A stretch of 64,000 bases of DNA, from positions 20,744,001 through 20,808,000 of the forward strand of contig OX392545.1 of NCBI GenBank assembly GCA_947623455.1, given 5' to 3'. The notes under the pieces are model-generated. The model did no database searches. It worked only from the letters and a program-made list of their open reading frames with translations, and was not told where the DNA came from. This stretch comes from Mimachlamys varia (Eukaryota > Mollusca > Bivalvia > Pectinida > Pectinidae). A program made the translations under genes and the position numbers. Below, piece after piece: positions 1 through 12,056 of the stretch (its first letter is position 1; every line of letters begins with the position of its first letter).

Positions 1-84
1 ATAGTGGTGCTTACAATGGACTCGAACAATTAAATCAGCCGACTGTTTCAAGACCGTTGCTACCCCTGTAGATATTTCCGTTTT

Positions 85-350
85 TGAGTCAATGATAATG
101 ATGCCTCAGTTTTTCGCTTAGATGACGTGACGTTTACTTGGATGTGATCAAACATTAGCATGCAAATGGTGGGTGTCATCGATAACAAAGACGTTTACTC
201 TTCTGGAATACTTGGCAGACTCTCTTGTACTTTTTCAAGGGTCTCTGTAAATCTTTCTTTTGTTTATCTTGTTCCCTAGTTTAATAGATTTTGAGTTAAG
301 ATTATGATTTTGTTGACGCTTCGGTATTCTCTGGTTTTATAGAGATCTTA
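85..350 (+). repeat. Retroelement 3' tail fragment
   Basis: This block is similar to stretches at 17918-18185, 22080-22320, 25080-25300 (plus) and 22818-23060 (minus). Shared landmarks are a GGTGTCGTCGATGAAGC-like box, a TCTTGTACTTTT box and a terminal GGTATTCTCT. In two other copies the block directly follows the C-terminal coding end of a reverse-transcriptase-type ORF, so I read it as the 3' untranslated tail of that element. No coding part remains here. Confidence 0.6.
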
Positions 351-1618
351 ACAGTTCAGTTGGCTGCCAACTTTAACTTAAAGAATCAGACATGTTTTAT
401 CATACTGCTATTGTTGTGGCCAGGGCAGGCTTGGCCAATTACCGGGCAAGGTTCGAAACCCATGAAACACATACAGAGTCGTAAACTTGGCGGGAAATGT
501 ACATGTATCGTTGTGATGTCATATTTCAGCTGAATCCAATGACGGTCGAACTTACCTAAATGCCTGATCCATTCCTCCTAAAGATAAAAAAAATCATATT
601 TTGTTTTCCCAAAACCCGACAAGCTGACAAATGAACCAGACAGCCCCAAGCTTGCTTCTTGGTCTCGATTAAACGTTTTGATATATTTGAATATCTATAT
701 CATTACCTCATGATCTGACTCAATGAATATCAAGAAATCATATTAAGCTTTGATCTTTTAAGGCTTTGCATTTTCCTAAATTGTTTATATTACTTTATTA
801 TAAAGATGCATTCACATCCGTGTATTGTGTTCATCTGATCAAAATGTTTATAAAAGAAGTGAAATGATTGAGTAAAATAAATACTGTTTAGCGAATATAG
901 ATACACCGGTACACTGTAATCATAAGCCAACATATAAACACCAGCGATTATTTGTAAGAATATGCTTCCAACATACACATAATAGACGCAGTGCTTGTTA
1001 ATTTACACCTCTCCCTTCTTGTGCTTAGTAAACTCTGACTGCGAATATATTAGCGTATATGCAGTGAAAAAAAGGCTGGGCGGATTGCAATTTGTTCACA
1101 TAAGGCGTCGTTCACGCTTCAGAAAAATAAGTATTCGCTGTCGGCCATTGTTTGGTTCCTACAAGATATTGAAATATGGAACATATATGGAATACATTTC
1201 CTGTGATTAAACAATAAATAGTTCCTAGCAAACTTTTGATTCCAAATGATGCGTATTCGAAAATCTTTGGCGGTAATGCAAACATGGCGGCGTCCTGCAG
1301 TTGTGACGTCTAACGTCGGACCGCGTCACAACCAGATCACTGTGTCAATGCGTGTACATAACGACCGTCATTTATAAAGAAATAAAGTCGACATAGCTAG
1401 AAATAGAAATATTATTTAATACCAAATTTACATATTACGTTAAGAAGAAAAATAGTGTTGTTCACTGTGTATTTTCTAAATTTACCAATATATTGATGAA
1501 AATCAATGGGACTGTATTATCTCAGCAACCATGGCTATCGTAGTTACCATCTAAACAACCCTCTTCGAAGGCTTTTTTCTTCGTATAGCACTTGACAATT
1601 AATAATGGTGTAGTTATA
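351..1618. other. Intergenic, nothing recognised
   Basis: AT-rich sequence with no splice-bounded exon or named repeat that I can support. The 71-codon frame at 995-1210 has no recognisable domain and is probably chance. Confidence 0.5.
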
Positions 1619-1772
1619 AGGATTGTATTTCATTTTGACTGCGTATACGGTAGTATGATCGCAGTTGGCAACGAACATATTCACTATAGAGCGCTAACGG
1701 GCACCATAGAATATGTTCGTTGCCAACTGCGGGCATACTACTGTATACGCAGTCAAAATGAGGTACAATCCT
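1619..1772. repeat. Foldback (hairpin) element
   Basis: Two 64-nt arms (1619-1682 and 1709-1772) are reverse complements at 59 of 64 positions, separated by a 26-nt loop. The arms begin AGGATTGTATTTC and end AATACAATCCT-like. It is a MITE-like or snap-back element; no coding content. Confidence 0.85.
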
Positions 1773-1884
1773 TCTATTAAAATCATCTTATTTTTAACGT
1801 TTTACAGGAATCACATAAATTGCGCTCCCTGAGAAATCTGAACAGAATGTTATTTAAATCTTGCTATACATTTACCATCGCTGT

Positions 1885-1995
1885 TAATGTGTCTGACCTT
1901 TCACAAACAACGAAAGCAAACATTTGCCAGGGACACTATGTAACATTGATGTGTATATGTGTGTCTTCTCAGAAACAAAGAAAGCGATCATATGA
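1885..1995 (-). pseudogene. Lectin exon-end remnants beside minisatellite
   Basis: On the minus strand two blocks (about 1960-1995 and 1885-1921) resemble the last coding bases of the lectin exon at 3048-3095. They read IAFFVSEK and FAFVVCER, where the intact exon reads IAFFVCEKPDM followed by stop; the second block also ends in TTAA. They flank the far side of the 42-bp minisatellite. I infer duplicated ends of the lectin terminal exon. The rest of the carbohydrate domain is not visible here. Confidence 0.5.
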
Positions 1996-3046
1996 CAGGT
2001 ACACTATGTTACATTACTTTTAACAGCGATCATGTCACAGGGACAATATTTAACATTAATTTTAACAGCGACCATACGACAGGGACACTATGTTACATTA
2101 CTTTTAACAGCGATCATGTCACAGGGACAATATTAAACATTAATATTAACAGCGATCATATGACAGGGGCAATATTTAACATTGATTTTTACATCGATCA
2201 TGTCACAGGGACAATATTTAACATTGATTTTTACAGCGATCATGTCACAGGGACACGATGTTACATTACTTTTAACAGCGATCATGTCACAGGGACAATA
2301 TTTAACATTAAAATTAACAGCGATCATATGACAAAGGACAATATTTAACATTGATTTTAACAGCGATCATATGACAGGGACAATATTTAACATTAATATT
2401 AACAGCGATCCTATGACAGGAAAAATAGTTAACCTTGATTTTTACAGCGATAATGTCACAGGGTTAATATTAAACATTAATATTAACAGCGATCATATTG
2501 CAGGGACATAATTGCTTAATTAATTTTATAAAGGGTGATCATTTGACAGGAACAATATTTAACCTTGATTTTTACAGCGATCATGTCACAGGGTTAATAT
2601 TAAACATTAATATTAACAGCGATCATATTGCAGGGACACAATGCTTAATTAATTTTATAAAGGGTGATCATTTGACAGGAACAATATTTAACATAAATTT
2701 TAAGAGCGATCATGTCACAGGGACACGATGTTACATTAATTTTAACAGCGGCCATATGACAGGGACAATATTTAACATTGATTTTTACAGCGATCATGTC
2801 ACAGGGACAATATTTAACATTGATTTTTACAGCGATCATGTCACAGCACGATGTTACATTAATTTTAAGAGCAACCATATGACAGGGACAATATTTAACA
2901 TTGATTTTTTACAGCGATCATGTCACAGGGACAATATTTAACATTATTTTTACAGCGATCATGTCACAGGCAATAATTTTAACAGCGATCATATGATACG
3001 GACACTGTGTTACATTAATGTTTTTAGGGATCATGTTACACTGCTC
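1975..3046. repeat. 42-bp minisatellite, about 25 units
   Basis: Tandem units carrying ACAGCGATCATGTCACAGGG followed by an ACAATATTTAACATT-like half. The period is 42 bp (14 codons), so long stretches stay open on both strands, broken by occasional indels near 2340 and 2860. The minus-strand unit reads CDMIAVKINVKYCP, which shares the CxxIA core with the end of the neighbouring lectin exon. Probably not translated. Confidence 0.9.
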
Positions 3047-3047
3047 T

Positions 3048-3274
3048 TTACATGTCTGGCTTTTCACAGACAAAGAAAGCGATCAAGGTACAGACACAGT
3101 CGTCCCAGAAAAATTGAAACCATTTCCCACAACACAGACAGTCCGAGTCTTTGACATTATCGGGTTGGTCTGGAGCCCAGTTTTGGAAGTCAACCATTGG
3201 TGTTCCTGACGCATTCCACAACCATGTGCCGTCGGATAAGATATCAGACCCACCCATCCAGAACTTCGTCAAAC
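3048..3274 (-). CDS. C-type lectin gene, terminal exon
   Basis: This exon carries the C-terminal half of a C-type lectin-like domain. On the minus strand a pyrimidine-rich tract ending TAATAG precedes the exon, which opens LTKFWMGGSD and ends FVCEKPDM with a TAA stop. Family hallmarks seen: the FWMGGSD strand, the WAPDQPDN calcium loop, the WDDC strand and the closing cysteine in FVCE. The QPD triad is, by family knowledge, associated with galactose-type binding (EPN is the mannose type), so a galactose-binding secreted lectin is inferred. Entry phase needs one base from the upstream exon. It sits directly against a 42-bp minisatellite downstream. Intact as far as seen. Confidence 0.85.
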
Positions 3275-3324
3275 CTATTACAAAAAAAAAATTTAAAATA
3301 AAGATAAGAATGACAGGTGATATA

Positions 3325-3602
3325 AAATGATGTAACACCCATATGCTGCACCTTTTAAATTTAGTTATAGATAAAGTATGCCGAAAAGGGGAATTAAACT
3401 GCATCATACAGCTGTTTCGTCTTCTTATGACTCTTCAGTGATGCTAAGTGCCAAAAGATGGGCAGTCTAAATTTCTTAACTATTGTAGAAGCAGGAGGGA
3501 CATGTGCGTAAAACCCCTTTAAGTTATGAATTAAGAAGTAAAATTAAACTAGTTTTGTATCATTTTAAATCGTGTACTACGAACATGTGTATATTATGTA
3601 CC
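3325..3602 (+). repeat. Dispersed repeat, copy 1 of 2
   Basis: About 280 bp strongly similar, in the same orientation, to 25393-25672. Shared landmarks: ATATGCTGCACCTTTTAAAT, ATGACTCTTCAG, GTGCGTAAAACCCC and TTAAGAAGTA. It carries no coding sequence that I recognise. Both copies lie in or at the ends of the lectin locus, so it could be a dispersed element or an old segmental duplication. Confidence 0.75.
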
Positions 3603-3808
3603 ACAAAATGGTATAAATAACATATTATAAGTGGCTAATAAGAAGGTTATAACTTGAACATGTTTCATATTTCACCATAGTTTTCCGCGAATGTTTGTTT
3701 TTTTTTAATTAGATGAAAAAAAATGAAATATATAAAAAACGCTATCTATGGTGGAATAAAAGGCATACACCGATTTAGTAATTAGATTAGATAAGGCACT
3801 TAACTTAC

Positions 3809-3933
3809 TATCAACTTTATGGTTATAAACGTGTTTCCCAACCCCAAATACACTATTTGAAAAAAAGGTATGCAAAATTGGCGGAGATATGACAAGTATG
3901 GTGTCTTGCCCAACGAGAAACATTTGTGGCATG
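3809..3933 (-). pseudogene. Candidate lectin middle exon, frame-damaged
   Basis: The minus strand shows a TTTTTCCCAG acceptor, 125 open bases, and a GTAAGT donor. The open frame reads GQDTILVISPPILHTFF, matching the pattern of the middle of a C-type lectin domain, and it ends in the phase the terminal exon needs. Two problems: the preceding exon (14926-15017) ends on a codon boundary, so this exon is one base too long to join in frame, and the first conserved domain cysteine is absent in the open frame. It may be a decayed exon, an assembly indel, or a chance match with the true exon missed. Confidence 0.4.
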
Positions 3934-3951
3934 CTGGGAAAAATATATAAG

Positions 3952-4385
3952 TATAAGATTCGCACGACAATATATGTTTGAAGTATTAGATTTGCACGAC
4001 AATATATGTTTTAAATATTAGATTCGTACGACAATAGATGTTTTAAGTATTAGATTCGCACGACAATAGATGTTTGATGTATTCGCACGACAATAGATGT
4101 TTGATGTATTCGCACGACAATAGATGCTTGAAGTATTAGATTCGTACGACAATAGATGTTTTAAGTATTAGATTCGCACGACAATAGATGTTTGATGTAT
4201 TCGCACGATAATAGATGTTTGATGTATTCGCACGACAATAGATGCTTGAAGTATTAGAATCGCACGATAATATATGTTTGAAGTATTAGATTTGCACGAC
4301 AATAGATGTTTGAAGTATTAGATTCGCATGACAATAGATGTTTAAAGTATAAGATTCGCATGACAACAGATGTTTAAAGTATTAG
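3952..4385. repeat. 32-bp minisatellite with 27-bp variants
   Basis: Tandem units of the form GATTCGCACGACAATAGATG plus a short TTTGAAGTATTA half, with several shortened 27-bp units between 4078 and 4250. About 14 units. Lies in a lectin intron, just upstream (in gene direction) of the candidate middle exon. No coding role is evident. Confidence 0.9.
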
Positions 4386-6813
4386 ATTAAGTCCGCGTAA
4401 TGTTGCTTGTGTAGACATTTAATTGATGATATATCATTGCAACTCTTATGTTAATACATTCAAAAGTGTTATAAAATTGCTCTACCTGGGATACGTTTAT
4501 CAACACATACGCTGCCTTTTGGAACGGGTTGTTATCGAAATGCTGTTAGAAATGGACGTACTTGCAGTGTATAAATTCTGGGGAAATAGAAGATGAATAC
4601 TAGTTTTTTGTTAAGTTGTCCAATTTTGCATGTTTTAAGAGTGAGACGCATAAAAAATAGTACTGGAAAAAAAACCGTCGGTTTTCAAACTGATTCAACT
4701 TTTTAAGCTCAAAAAACTTCAAGGAATTGGCTATGTTAAGTAAATATATATTACATTAACCTATTAAGAAAAACCTTGATATGCAGATAAATTTCATGTA
4801 ACTTGATTTTGTCCATTCTCTTTGTAACTTTATTATGTCCAGTGTCAACTGCTGTGGTGCAGTGCCTGACAATGTTATTATGTACTATTTATTACATAAA
4901 TGTACTGACAGCTGAAAAGTTGAAAGTCAATAAATGAATTTGAATTTACATACAGTGTATCCGTTTGAAATACGATTATTTACTATCACCTTTGATATTT
5001 TTGTACAATATTCCTTACAGGTATTTTGATAGTAGTTCAAGTTCAACTTGATTCTTTTGATCTATTCGTTTCGGAAAATCTCCTTGGCGATCGATATATA
5101 TGTTATTTTGCATACACAACAATATCACACCAGCACTCACTAAACAGTACAGATAGGATAATCACTTATGTTTACCGTTTTATTAAGCATTGAACTGCTT
5201 TTAGTTGCGAGTTATTGGCTTATAATGCCAACTGGGCAAAGGCGAATTTAATGAAACTTCACTAAACTGTACTATTCAACAGTTTAAATACGACACATTA
5301 CAGTTGAAACGTCCTTAATAACACAGCAACACCAAACGAGCTGAGGGATTAAGACGGCACTACTACCTACATAGAATATCACGCGACGTGACGTCCCAGT
5401 GGCTCAACAATGACGTCACGTCACGAAAACGGTAAACTTTTATGCCGAAAATACAATGTAGAAAACGACGACATGATGATAGGGTATTTCACAAAATTTT
5501 AACCATAAACAGTGAGATTAATATTTCTGCGCAAACTTTGTTTGCAAATATGGAGAATGCTTAATATCGCTGTCTGATTCGCTTTCGTGCCAAAGGTGCA
5601 AGATAGGAAAACTTCATCCTCGGCAAAGCCACGGGTATTACGCCCGGGTGGAATTTCCCTATCTTACTTCCCTGGTCATGAACGAGTCTTTTGATTATAT
5701 CCAAATCTCCTGCTAAATGAACCTCTTCAGTGATATTAAAAATATTGATGCATTTTTCGGAACTCCTCTTCCTTTTCTCATTCATAGAAAACAAAATTTC
5801 AAATAAGACATCAAAGAAGCGTTTGTTATTGTCGGAGGACAGAAGTAAAGTACTTTAGTTTTACCGACCATATATAAGGTAGTTAATTTCTATTGACGGA
5901 TGGGGTGACCCCATAGAACCTATTTTCTTTTTCCATGTTAAAGAGTGTCCAGTGTTATGTATGCGAGTCGCTACAACCTTCTAATTAGCCGTGATATATA
6001 TTCTGTTTTGAACAATATGTTGATCAATCTCTTTCAATTAGAATTTAGAATTTTTTCACAATATAATCCACTTAAGTTCCTCTGACTCCCCACACCCGCC
6101 TTTTGCAACAACCACATGTAACACAATAAACTAAAGAGGTGTATTGATTTATGTCCTAATTAGTAGTCAACAACATCTTCCTTACACAGTGTGTCCAATT
6201 AAAACATATGATATACTATCACCTTTGATAAGATTTACAGTATCTCGTACAGGTATTTCGATCGTATATCTTTCGACCCATTCATCATTTCAAATGGAGA
6301 TCTCTATGGTATTGTACATATAATACAACACAAAGAATACGTCCTCGAATTGAGACATATCATCTCAATAACTTTCATTAGGCATACTAATTATCATATT
6401 CGACAAAGCCAACATTCAATATTGAAGAACATAATTTTCAATGAGACGAAGATGGCCACCATACAACGGGATTAAATATTATAATTTTAATTCAATATTG
6501 TATCATGATTATCTTTCTTACTATTGTTTTCTTATTGTTAGATCGAGTGCGTTAGCAACAAAGTGTTTTAATATATACAGGTGAATATATAGTACAAATG
6601 ATTGTATATCTGATAGACATTATATTGTTTAGGTTCCAATGAAAACTTGTCCGGCAGTCTGTTGACATTCCCCTGCGAACAAACTATGTCCTAATGCGTC
6701 CTACTCTTAACATATTTGTTTTTGGTCTCATGCATAGTTACATTTGTCGAGGAACATATTAGGACATGTACAGTTAACAAAAACCTGGCCAAATATTTTA
6801 TTTCACTTTCAGA
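4386..6813. other. Lectin intron, mostly unassigned
   Basis: AT-rich intronic sequence. Two diverged copies of a roughly 140-bp repeat are visible (4960-5110 and 6190-6330, sharing ACTATCACCTTTGAT). Near 5390-5430 there are clustered GTGACGTC / GACGTCAC motifs. Around 5600-5670 a GC-richer palindromic patch contains GATAGGGAAATTCCAC-type sequence. A 77-codon minus frame at 5561-5794 has no domain that I recognise. Confidence 0.5.
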
Positions 6814-6950
6814 TGTATCGAAGAAGTGTTGTCTATAAACAACAAGAAGTTTGCTGACCGCGTCGATCGTATTTACCGTTTGGGCTTGAAATCAAGGACA
6901 ACACAGACTCTTCAACATCAGCTGCTTACCTCGATCTTAACTTAACCTTA
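6814..6950 (+). pseudogene. Reverse-transcriptase retroelement fragment
   Basis: The plus strand reads EVLSINNKKFADRVDRIY and then, after a one-base frame change, LEIKDNTDSSTSAAYLDL. The second motif is matched at 23360-23410 (minus) by LEIKDTTDSPTSASYLDL, which there is followed by a YGVYMSQLIRYSRAC segment. These motifs belong to the C-terminal region of reverse-transcriptase-type ORFs common in marine invertebrate genomes. This piece is broken by frameshift and deletion. The start of the 1,106-bp tandem unit (6857) falls inside it. Confidence 0.65.
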
Positions 6951-7962
6951 AATTCCAACCATATGTGTACCCGAACTTCTATTAAGCGAAAAGTAATTCA
7001 CAAATATGCAAGTATCGTTACAAGATAATTCACGTTAAGTTTTAATAAATAAAATGTTATATACACTGTATACATTATTCTTTAAACTTGGTAAACTACT
7101 ATCTATTAATCTTTATAAAATATGCATGTTTCCCAGCCTAAATGACTGCACGTTTGTATTTGTCTAATAGAGAGCACAGCTCTCTCTAACGGCCGCAAGA
7201 ACAAAGCTTTCACAAATGATAACTAATACGTACGTATATTATTGTCATTTCAACATTAAACTGCATAAGCGAAGACTTTCAAAATCTTCGTACCGCGAAA
7301 TGTCACGCGCCTCCATTTGGAGGCAACCATCTTTGAGTTAATTTTTGGTATATTCCGTTTTTTATTTGAGTTACAAGATTATTTTATTTATTCACATAAG
7401 AGCAATATTAAAAGTAAAAACTAAACGATCTTTAGACATAATACAATTATTTCAAATTTCAACTTCGTTTTCATTCAATGGTAATATAATGTTTCCGAAG
7501 TTCGGCCATGTTCGGGTGGATTATATGTCGTCAGCGGCCTTTATTGGTGGTTGTGAGACAATTTGACTTGATGGCTCTATATTTAGAAGCTAAACATCAA
7601 CAATTCCGTATGTGTGGTGGAAGATGGTAGTAGAAAACCGAGACTGTTTTAATTAATGGGTAATTCGTAGAAATAATGATATTTCATAAGATATTCTAAA
7701 TAAAATTTAGTAGTAGCAATTCCTAATCAGCTATGTTTAGGACTTGCATGACCAACGCATGGGGTTATGCTGCATGCCATTCTGTGTGTACTTATACATT
7801 TATAACATTATTGCAACTTCAAAATGTCGACTATGTCATATTGTTTACAGATTCCGCGTTGTGTTTGCGCCGGGAAATACGAAATTTGCTTTTTTGTGTT
7901 TTCACTGATTATAACGAGCGCTTGTAGATATCGTATGGGCGGGTATATATATAGGTCAATCG
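6857..7962. repeat. 1,106-bp tandem unit, copy 1
   Basis: First of three head-to-tail copies with an exact 1,106-bp spacing, beginning ACCGCGTCGATCGTATTTAC inside a retroelement fragment. It differs from copy 2 at only about two positions that I can see (7030 region, 7189 region). It contains GAGAGCACAGCTCTC and short frames repeated in all copies (for example 7733-7927); none has a recognisable domain. Confidence 0.95.
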
Positions 7963-9068
7963 ACCGCGTCGATCGTATTTACCGTTTGGGCTTGAAATCA
8001 AGGACAACACAGACTCTTCAACATCAGCTGCTTACCTCGATCTTAACTTAACCTTAAATTCCAACCATATGTGTACCCGAACTTCTATTAAGCGAAAAGT
8101 AATTCACAAATATGCAAGTATCGTTACAAGATAATTCACGTTAAGTTTTAAAAAATAAAATGTTATATACACTGTATACATTATTCTTTAAACTTGGTAA
8201 ACTACTATCTATTAATCTTTATAAAATATGCATGTTTCCCAGCCTAAATGACTGCACGTTTGTATTTGTCTAATAGAGAGCACAGCTCTCTCTTACGGCC
8301 GCAAGAACAAAGCTTTCACAAATGATAACTAATACGTACGTATATTATTGTCATTTCAACATTAAACTGCATAAGCGAAGACTTTCAAAATCTTCGTACC
8401 GCGAAATGTCACGCGCCTCCATTTGGAGGCAACCATCTTTGAGTTAATTTTTGGTATATTCCGTTTTTTATTTGAGTTACAAGATTATTTTATTTATTCA
8501 CATAAGAGCAATATTAAAAGTAAAAACTAAACGATCTTTAGACATAATACAATTATTTCAAATTTCAACTTCGTTTTCATTCAATGGTAATATAATGTTT
8601 CCGAAGTTCGGCCATGTTCGGGTGGATTATATGTCGTCAGCGGCCTTTATTGGTGGTTGTGAGACAATTTGACTTGATGGCTCTATATTTAGAAGCTAAA
8701 CATCAACAATTCCGTATGTGTGGTGGAAGATGGTAGTAGAAAACCGAGACTGTTTTAATTAATGGGTAATTCGTAGAAATAATGATATTTCATAAGATAT
8801 TCTAAATAAAATTTAGTAGTAGCAATTCCTAATCAGCTATGTTTAGGACTTGCATGACCAACGCATGGGGTTATGCTGCATGCCATTCTGTGTGTACTTA
8901 TACATTTATAACATTATTGCAACTTCAAAATGTCGACTATGTCATATTGTTTACAGATTCCGCGTTGTGTTTGCGCCGGGAAATACGAAATTTGCTTTTT
9001 TGTGTTTTCACTGATTATAACGAGCGCTTGTAGATATCGTATGGGCGGGTATATATATAGGTCAATCG
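7963..9068. repeat. 1,106-bp tandem unit, copy 2
   Basis: Second copy, nearly identical to copy 1. It shares with copy 3 the AAAAAATAAAATG and CTTACGGCCGC variants that copy 1 lacks, but shares with copy 1 the variants that distinguish both from copy 3. Confidence 0.95.
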
Positions 9069-10174
9069 ACCGCGTCGATCGTATTTACCGTTTGGGCTTG
9101 AAATCAAGGACAACACAGACTCTTCAACATCAGCTGCTTACCTCGATCTTAACTTAACCTTAAATTCCAACCATATGTGTACCCGAACTTCTATTAAGCG
9201 AAAAGTAATTCACAAATATGCAAGTATCGTTACAAGATAATTCACGTTAAGTTTTAAAAAATAAAATGTTATATACACTGTATACATTATTCTTTAAACT
9301 TGGTAAACTACTATCTATTAATCTTTATAAAATATGCATGTTTCCCAGCCTAAATGACTGCACGTTTGTATTTGTCTAATAGAGAGCACAGCTCTCTCTT
9401 ACGGCCGCAAGAACAAAGCTTTCACAAATGATAACTAATACGTACGTATATTATTGTCATTTCAACATTAAACTGCATAAGCTAAGACTTTCAAAATCTT
9501 CGTACCGCGAAATGTCACGCGCCTCCATTTGGAGGCAGCCATCTTTGAGTTAATTTTTGGTATATTCCGTTTTTTATTTGAGTTACAAGATTATTTTATT
9601 TATTCACATAAGAGCAATATTAAAAGTAAAAACTAAACGATCTTTAGACATAATACAATCATTTCAAATTTCAACTTCGTTTTCTTTCAATGGTAATATA
9701 ATGTTTCCGAAGTTCGGCCATGTTCGGGTGGATTATATGTCGTCAGCGGCCTTTATTGGTGGTTGTGAGACAATTTGACTTGATGGCTCTATATTTAGAA
9801 GCTAAACATCAACAATTCCGTATGTGTGGTGGAAGATGGTAGTAGAAAACCGAGACTGTTTTAATTAATGGGTAATTCGTAGAAATAATGATATTTCATA
9901 AGATATTCTAAATAAAATTTAGTAGTAGCAATTCCTAATCAGCTATGTTTAGGACTTGCATGACCAGCGCATGGGGTTATGCTGCATGCCATTCTGTGTG
10001 TACTTATACATTTATAACATTATTGCAAATTCAAAATGTCGACTATGTCATATTGTTTACAGATTCCGCGTTGTGTTTGCGCCGGGAAATACGAAATTTG
10101 CTTTTTTGTGTTTTCACTGATTATAACGAGCGCTTGTAGATATCGTATGGGCGGGTATATATATAGGTCAATCT
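9069..10174. repeat. 1,106-bp tandem unit, copy 3
   Basis: Third copy, ending GGTCAATC where the next unit would start. It carries a handful of private changes (near 9483, 9537, 9660, 9684, 9967 and 10028), so it is slightly more diverged than copies 1 and 2 are from each other. Confidence 0.95.
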
Positions 10175-12056
10175 AAAAGCTATATATAGTAACACAAAAA
10201 TGAAACAACAATACATGGAGATTTTTTGCCTAACCTATGCGGAGCGGACAATAAATTCCCAACGTTCTGATTGGTTATAAATAGATCGGACCCTAAAATT
10301 ATCGCCGTTTTAACATCGCTGTATGAATAAATAGTATGTTCATATCGTAATTTATTGATGTATAAACCGTTGCAAATTTATTCCTTTTGGTTTGGAGTGA
10401 TTCTTTCTTGAAACAATTTTTTTTAAAGTATGGACGATTATGACGAATCGGGTTCAGAAAAGTATTTGCGGTTCGAAAATCGCGGGCTTGGAAATTGAAA
10501 ATTCTGATTGGTTGAAATAGACCGGAATATAAAACTTCGTTAGGACGGCTGGTATGGAGCGATTTCAACCAGTTTTATCTCATCACTGCCCTCATATACG
10601 GATTGTATGCTTGACGCAATAGGTAAATGCAATATATATGACATTCTGTCACATATGAAACTATCGCCTGCTTCCCAAACGTTTTTATAGGCCTGGTGCA
10701 AGTCTACGATACCGCTCGTGAAGCCCTTTCTTCTGCCTTGCCAGTGGCTGTTGTTCAGCTCGTCATCTCTGTCATCAACATGATGATGAAAAAATATGAA
10801 TGCCCATGAAAGGACATTGTTCATGTTAGTCAAGTGATTGAATACTGAATAGCCTCGCCACAAACAGCGCCACCCCTACCACCCCCACACAGACGTTTGA
10901 CGATTAAGTATAATGCTTCCAATATGCAAAACACGGTCTTTTCGGTCAGAAGCACCTAAAGGGCCTGTTTCCAGTAATGTTAATTCTCCATAGGGGCCTG
11001 CCCCCGTATAATTTTTTTATCTAGCTCAACTACTGTTATTTTCTTTTCCGAAGAATAATTTTACACCTTTCCGGCACCCAGATTTCATAATTTCAGTGAA
11101 AATGTATTTTTATAAAGTTGTCATTTTGAGCATCAAAGACATAAGGTCGTAAATGAAAGAAGGTTATCTCGAAATTGTAATTCGCAACATAGTATAAATT
11201 TCTTTTGATAAATATTTGCAAAACATCGTGTTTATTCATAAAACATAAAAAAAAAATTCTCGGATGAAAATGCACTTGCATAGACACAATTATGAAGAAA
11301 AATGCCATAAAATTGCAATTTTCTCCCGTTATATAGTTTTAGATGCAAATTTCCATCAGAAAATCGGATAGAGCTTTACTTGTTTCATATGTGTACCAAA
11401 AATCAGCTAATTTCATGTGGTTGAACGTTGTCATATCGCCGCCTGAATGTGGTTGTAAATTGAAAGAAAAGGGGAAATGTGATTTGAAAATGTTCCACCA
11501 CTTACATTTTGATGATTCTTCCTCTCATCAATAGCATTTTACGTACTTTTTAATAGGATAAAAATTGGTTTGCATCCAACGCCCATAAAAGGGTGTATTC
11601 TTTAAAAAACACATTTTTTTGGTCTAAAATGTTATCATCGAAAATTGCATTTTTGAGATTGTTTCTTCCATAAAACAGACAAATGGCGCGATGGAAATAT
11701 GATTTTTTGTCACAATCATGCCATGAATGTATTTTTTACGGTGACGATCATTTGATTAGATTTTCATTAATATTTAACGTATTAAACATGCACATTATAT
11801 CAACACTTAGACAGCTTCTGAAAGGTACAACTTTGAGGAGACATAAAAAACAAACCAAGTGACCTAAATCTTTATACTTTATAGATTTGTGACCACAACG
11901 GCATGGGCAATGCACCACCAACAGGAAATTTGAATCAGAGAAGGGGCCAAGGTCAAACAGTTTTAATAGTAGCTAGGTTGCAAATATCTTGAGATGTCTT
12001 ATCTTAATTACAATACAGCAAATCACGAACATAAATCTCTTTCAGTCTGTCATTGT
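10175..12056. other. Lectin intron, unassigned
   Basis: Mostly AT-rich with no named element. One 107-codon minus-strand frame (10540-10863) has protein-like composition (a DDRDDELNNSHWQGRRKG stretch, then KNVWEAGDSFICD) but no family that I recognise and no clear splice boundaries. I do not call it a gene. Confidence 0.45.

Noticed and set aside
7345..10139. Short frames repeated three times (73, 64 and 75 codons)
   Set aside because: They recur only because the 1,106-bp unit is triplicated; no domain and no splice context.
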